Notes under the pieces: model-generated
Seen by the model: the letters and a program-made list of their open reading frames with translations, nothing else
Told to the model about the DNA's origin: nothing
Databases searched by the model: none
Part shown: piece after piece, positions 13,021-14,665 of the stretch
Numbering within the stretch: the first letter of the stretch is position 1
How the letters are laid out: each line of letters starts with the position of its first letter
Program-made: the position numbers and the translations under genes
Origin: Bacillota bacterium
Lineage (GTDB): Bacteria; Bacillota; Clostridia; Christensenellales; UBA1242
NCBI GenBank assembly: GCA_009787915.1
Contig: WQSK01000021.1
Span: forward strand, 1 to 14,665
Reading direction: 5' to 3'
DNA length: 14,665 nucleotides

Positions 13021-13598
13021 ATTTCTTGTAACTCCATTATTAAAAGGTCTTTTTGGTTTTTCTCGTTACAGTTATAATTCACTGCACGGTTGATTTTTCC
13101 AAGTGTGTTTAGTATAGCATGTCTTTGTTTTTCATTCAATGCTTTTTCGTTAATTTTAATGCCAAAGATTTTATCCATGGTTTCAACAACATCGTCAGAG
13201 AGTAATTTTTCTGTAGTTCGAGGTTGGGGCAGGTACTTTGTCATGCAACGGCTTTTGATTGTGTTCAAAACCAAAGTATCGTTTGTGCCAAGCAACAAAA
13301 ATGTTGTCCTTCCAGGTAGGTCCTCGAGGGTTTTTAACATCTTGTTTTGTGCCTGAGGGGTTACTTCGGAAAAATCGCAAACTATCATAAGTTTGTTCTC
13401 GCCAACAGGGGACAAATATGCAAGGCGCAAAAAATCGGCAACCTCCTTGACCGTGATAGAGGTAGAAGGGTTTTCTTTGGTCGGGGTATCGTTGTTTACA
13501 AGCCAAAAAACATCGGCAGGGTTATATTTCTTGGCTTCCACACGGCCAAAGTCCAAGAGTGCGGTTTTGTTACTTGATATGATTAATGATGATGTCAT
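13008..13598 (-). CDS. holB: DNA polymerase III delta' subunit-like protein, short
   Basis: A 196-residue protein. Residues about 65-118 match the AAA+ core of the clamp-loader delta' subunit: KLMIVCDFSEVTPQAQNKML, KTLEDLPGRTTFLLLG and the SRC motif (116-118), the arginine-finger-type element that acts on the neighbouring subunit. It is much shorter than the usual ~330 residues. The N-terminal P-loop region and zinc-binding cysteines are absent, and the C-terminal collar domain is short or missing. The gene may be a naturally reduced delta' or a related AAA+ remnant. ATG 13598 follows AGAGGA at good spacing, and it overlaps the end of tmk by 29 bases. Position between tmk and ricT strongly supports the delta' identity. 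Confidence 0.85.
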   Translation of the reverse strand: MTSSLIISSNKTALLDFGRVEAKKYNPADVFWLVNNDTPTKENPSTSITVKEVADFLRLAYLSPVGENKLMIVCDFSEVTPQAQNKMLKTLEDLPGRTTFLLLGTNDTLVLNTIKSRCMTKYLPQPRTTEKLLSDDVVETMDKIFGIKINEKALNEKQRHAILNTLGKINRAVNYNCNEKNQKDLLIMELQEICKQ

Positions 13599-14235
13599 GA
13601 ATTTCCTCTATTGATTTAAATTTTCCGTCTTTGACACAGTCTACGGTTGTCCACTTGAATTTTTTTGCAACGTATTTTGCGGCGTTGTAGGCGTCGGTTA
13701 GGTGTTTTGGGTCGCGCTCGTGAATATCTATTTTTTTGCCTGTTTTTTGGGTTGTTCTCTGTTTCACGATTTCAAGGCTCACACTTGGGGCGACGTCCAT
13801 GAAAAACACAACGTCAGGTCGGGGGAGTTTAAGGGTTTCGTACTCGAATTTGTCTACCCATTTAAGGAACTTGTCGCGTTCTTTTTTGCTTTTGATTTTT
13901 CCCGCCTGATGAATCATGTTGGATGGGACATAGCGGTCAAAAATTACATAGGAATCATCTGGGAGTTTTGACAAAACTTTTTTCATCGTACAAAGTCTGT
14001 CGACCGCGTACAGTGCGCTGGCTTGGTATGCGTCAAGGCAAGATGCTGACCCCCCAAGTTCGCCGCCAAGATACATTTTCACGGGGCCACTTGATTCGCT
14101 TTCATAATTCGGGAATGCGATTTTCTCAACGTGTTTTCCTTGACCCAAAAGATACTTGCACAAAAGGTCGATTTGGGTTTTTTTGCCACTCCCGTCCGTG
14201 CCTTCGATTGAGATGAATTTATGTCCTTGGTTCAT
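13570..14235 (-). CDS. tmk: thymidylate kinase
   Basis: A 221-residue P-loop kinase that phosphorylates dTMP to dTDP, an essential step towards dTTP. The Walker A motif is GTDGSGKKT (12-20), preceded by ISIEG as usual. FDRY (99-102) is the DR[YFW] motif that binds dTMP, and a basic LID (QRTTQKTGKKIDIHERD) closes over ATP. LID residues are rich in Lys, and the P-loop Lys pair KK replaces the more common K-[ST]T. The start at ATG 14235 gives the normal N-terminus; any extension would run into the repeat element. TTGTCT-17-TATACT ends six bases before it, so the mRNA is predicted leaderless. First gene of the operon with holB and ricT. Confidence 0.94.
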   Translation of the reverse strand: MNQGHKFISIEGTDGSGKKTQIDLLCKYLLGQGKHVEKIAFPNYESESSGPVKMYLGGELGGSASCLDAYQASALYAVDRLCTMKKVLSKLPDDSYVIFDRYVPSNMIHQAGKIKSKKERDKFLKWVDKFEYETLKLPRPDVVFFMDVAPSVSLEIVKQRTTQKTGKKIDIHERDPKHLTDAYNAAKYVAKKFKWTTVDCVKDGKFKSIEEIHDIIINHIK

Positions 14236-14241
14236 GTGACA

Positions 14242-14270
14242 AGTATACGGGGCGTGCGTAAAAAAGACAA
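14242..14270 (-). promoter_or_regulatory. promoter of tmk (predicted leaderless)
   Basis: On the minus strand TTGTCT (14270-14265), a 17-base spacer and TATACT (14247-14242) are followed by TGTCAC and the ATG at 14235. The transcription start would fall on the start codon. Confidence 0.8.
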
Positions 14271-14283
14271 GGGTTACTTGGGG

Positions 14284-14448
14284 TAAAAACCCCCGTCGCT
14301 TTGCGACACCCCTCATTGGCATTAAAACCCCCAATAGAATCTCGGACGCTAAAGTTCCCCCGTGCCCCCCTTTACAAAAGGGGGAATGGGTTCGGGTAAA
14401 AATTCCCCCTTTCTTAAAGGGGGTGTCGCAAAGCGACGGGGGTTTTTA
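14284..14448. repeat. 165-bp palindromic element with perfect 29-bp terminal inverted repeats (MITE/REP-like)
   Basis: The first 29 bases (14284-14312) and the last 29 (14420-14448) are exact reverse complements. Each end begins with TAAAAACCCCC and contains the hairpin GTCGC-TTT-GCGAC. The interior holds further C5-6T3 / A3-4G5 hairpins at about 14368-14385 and 14404-14423. It encodes no protein of note. It lies between the tmk and lipoprotein promoters and could also act as a transcription insulator. A related copy lies in the RluA-family gene. Movement by a transposase in trans is inferred. Confidence 0.8.
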
Positions 14449-14459
14449 CAAACTCGTTC

Positions 14460-14489
14460 TTGACACCCACCACATAAATATGTGATACT
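14460..14489 (+). promoter_or_regulatory. promoter of the lipoprotein gene
   Basis: A perfect TTGACA (14460-14465) and an extended -10, TGTGATACT (14481-14489), have an 18-base spacer. It begins 12 bases beyond the palindromic element. The transcript would carry a leader of about 100 bases. Confidence 0.75.
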
Positions 14490-14520
14490 AAACACGTGCC
14501 TCTTGACACTTGACCCGAAA

Positions 14521-14589
14521 GGGGAAAGGGGAAAGGGGTTTTTTCTTGCCAATTTTTAGGCAAGAAAAACTCCAAAAAATTTTTTGGAG
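14521..14589 (+). promoter_or_regulatory. structured leader: G-tracts, hairpin and Shine-Dalgarno-sequestering palindrome
   Basis: Three GGGG tracts separated by AAA (14521-14538) are followed by a 10-bp stem, TTTTCTTGCC with GGCAAGAAAA (14541-14550 and 14559-14568). Next is a perfect 20-base palindrome, CTCCAAAAAATTTTTTGGAG (14570-14589), whose right arm contains GGAG of the Shine-Dalgarno site of the downstream gene. If folded, the ribosome site is blocked; control of translation is inferred. Confidence 0.65.
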
Positions 14590-14595
14590 GTATAC

Positions 14596-14665
14596 ATGAA
14601 CGGAAAAACAAAAGCAATCATCGCATCTGTGGCCACAGCGGTGATAGTAGGATGCACGATGCTAG
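14596..14665 (+). CDS. N-terminus of a predicted lipoprotein (3' end outside window)
   Basis: Only 23 residues are visible: a positive N-region (MNGKTK), a hydrophobic core (AIIASVATAVIV) and a lipobox-like IVGC with C20. This predicts a signal peptidase II-processed lipoprotein anchored to the outer face of the membrane. The ATG lies five bases after GGAGG. The function is not visible in the window. Confidence 0.7.
   Translation, partial: MNGKTKAIIASVATAVIVGCTML

Noticed and set aside
14236..14334. N-terminal extension of thymidylate kinase
   Set aside because: It would translate the tmk promoter and the repeat element; the normal N-terminus begins just before FISIEG.
14521..14538. G-quadruplex
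   Set aside because: Only three G-tracts are present, so an intramolecular quadruplex of the usual form cannot be claimed.
14349..14617. Minus-strand frames encoding PPFVKGG-like peptides
   Set aside because: These are translations of the palindromic repeat and the lipoprotein leader, with no start context.
1..14665. tRNA genes, CRISPR arrays, phage or transposase genes
   Set aside because: No cloverleaf with a T-loop GGTTCRA signature, no regularly spaced direct-repeat array, and no integrase or transposase motif was seen on either strand.

Overview
The window looks like a contig from a Firmicutes-type (probably Clostridia-like, gut-associated or otherwise uncultured) bacterium. The signs are a long SRP RNA with an Alu domain, a tmk-holB-ricT gene order like that of Bacillus, a DUF378 (YuzA-like) membrane protein, Listeria-Bacteroides and BspA-type LRR repeats in an extracellular protein, and Shine-Dalgarno sites of the GGAGG type. 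The code is standard, with TGA used as stop. Species cannot be named from the sequence alone.

Layout. 1-1118 (+): the 3' end of an RluA-type pseudouridine synthase, overlapping a metallophosphoesterase. 1091-2465 (-): a PnuC-type transporter followed by an unknown 226-residue protein. 2490-2813 (+): a consensus promoter and the SRP RNA. 2890-7023 (+): an acidic, disordered 322-residue protein; a short, degenerate IlvD/Edd dehydratase-family protein; a secreted multidomain protein ending in a C39-like cysteine peptidase domain; and a DUF378 membrane protein. 7025-8867 (-): an ATP-grasp enzyme followed by a small His/Asp-rich protein that may be a hydrolase. 8886-10455 (+): greA-tatD plus a possible 38-codon gene and a terminator. 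10482-11225 (+): rsmA (ksgA). 11253-11822 (+): an unknown protein with a C-terminal Cys/His cluster. 11869-14235 (-): tmk, a short holB-like gene, ricT and an unknown small gene. 14284-14448: a palindromic element with perfect 29-bp terminal inverted repeats. 14596-end (+): the start of a predicted lipoprotein with a structured leader.

How it works together. Most of the identifiable genes are housekeeping: rRNA and tRNA modification, transcript cleavage, DNA replication and dTMP synthesis, and protein targeting. The accessory part lies in 2.9-8.9 kb. The clearest unexplained pattern is regulatory. At four places a TATACT -10 box lies exactly six bases before the start codon, and at a fifth TAAAAT lies six bases before a GTG, which predicts leaderless mRNAs for first-in-operon genes. 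Several downstream genes instead carry strong Shine-Dalgarno sites or 8-bp stop/start overlaps. A second pattern is a two-hairpin C/G-rich repeat, present between genes at 14.3-14.4 kb and also in frame inside the RluA-family gene, where the stem sequence has changed on both sides so that pairing is kept.
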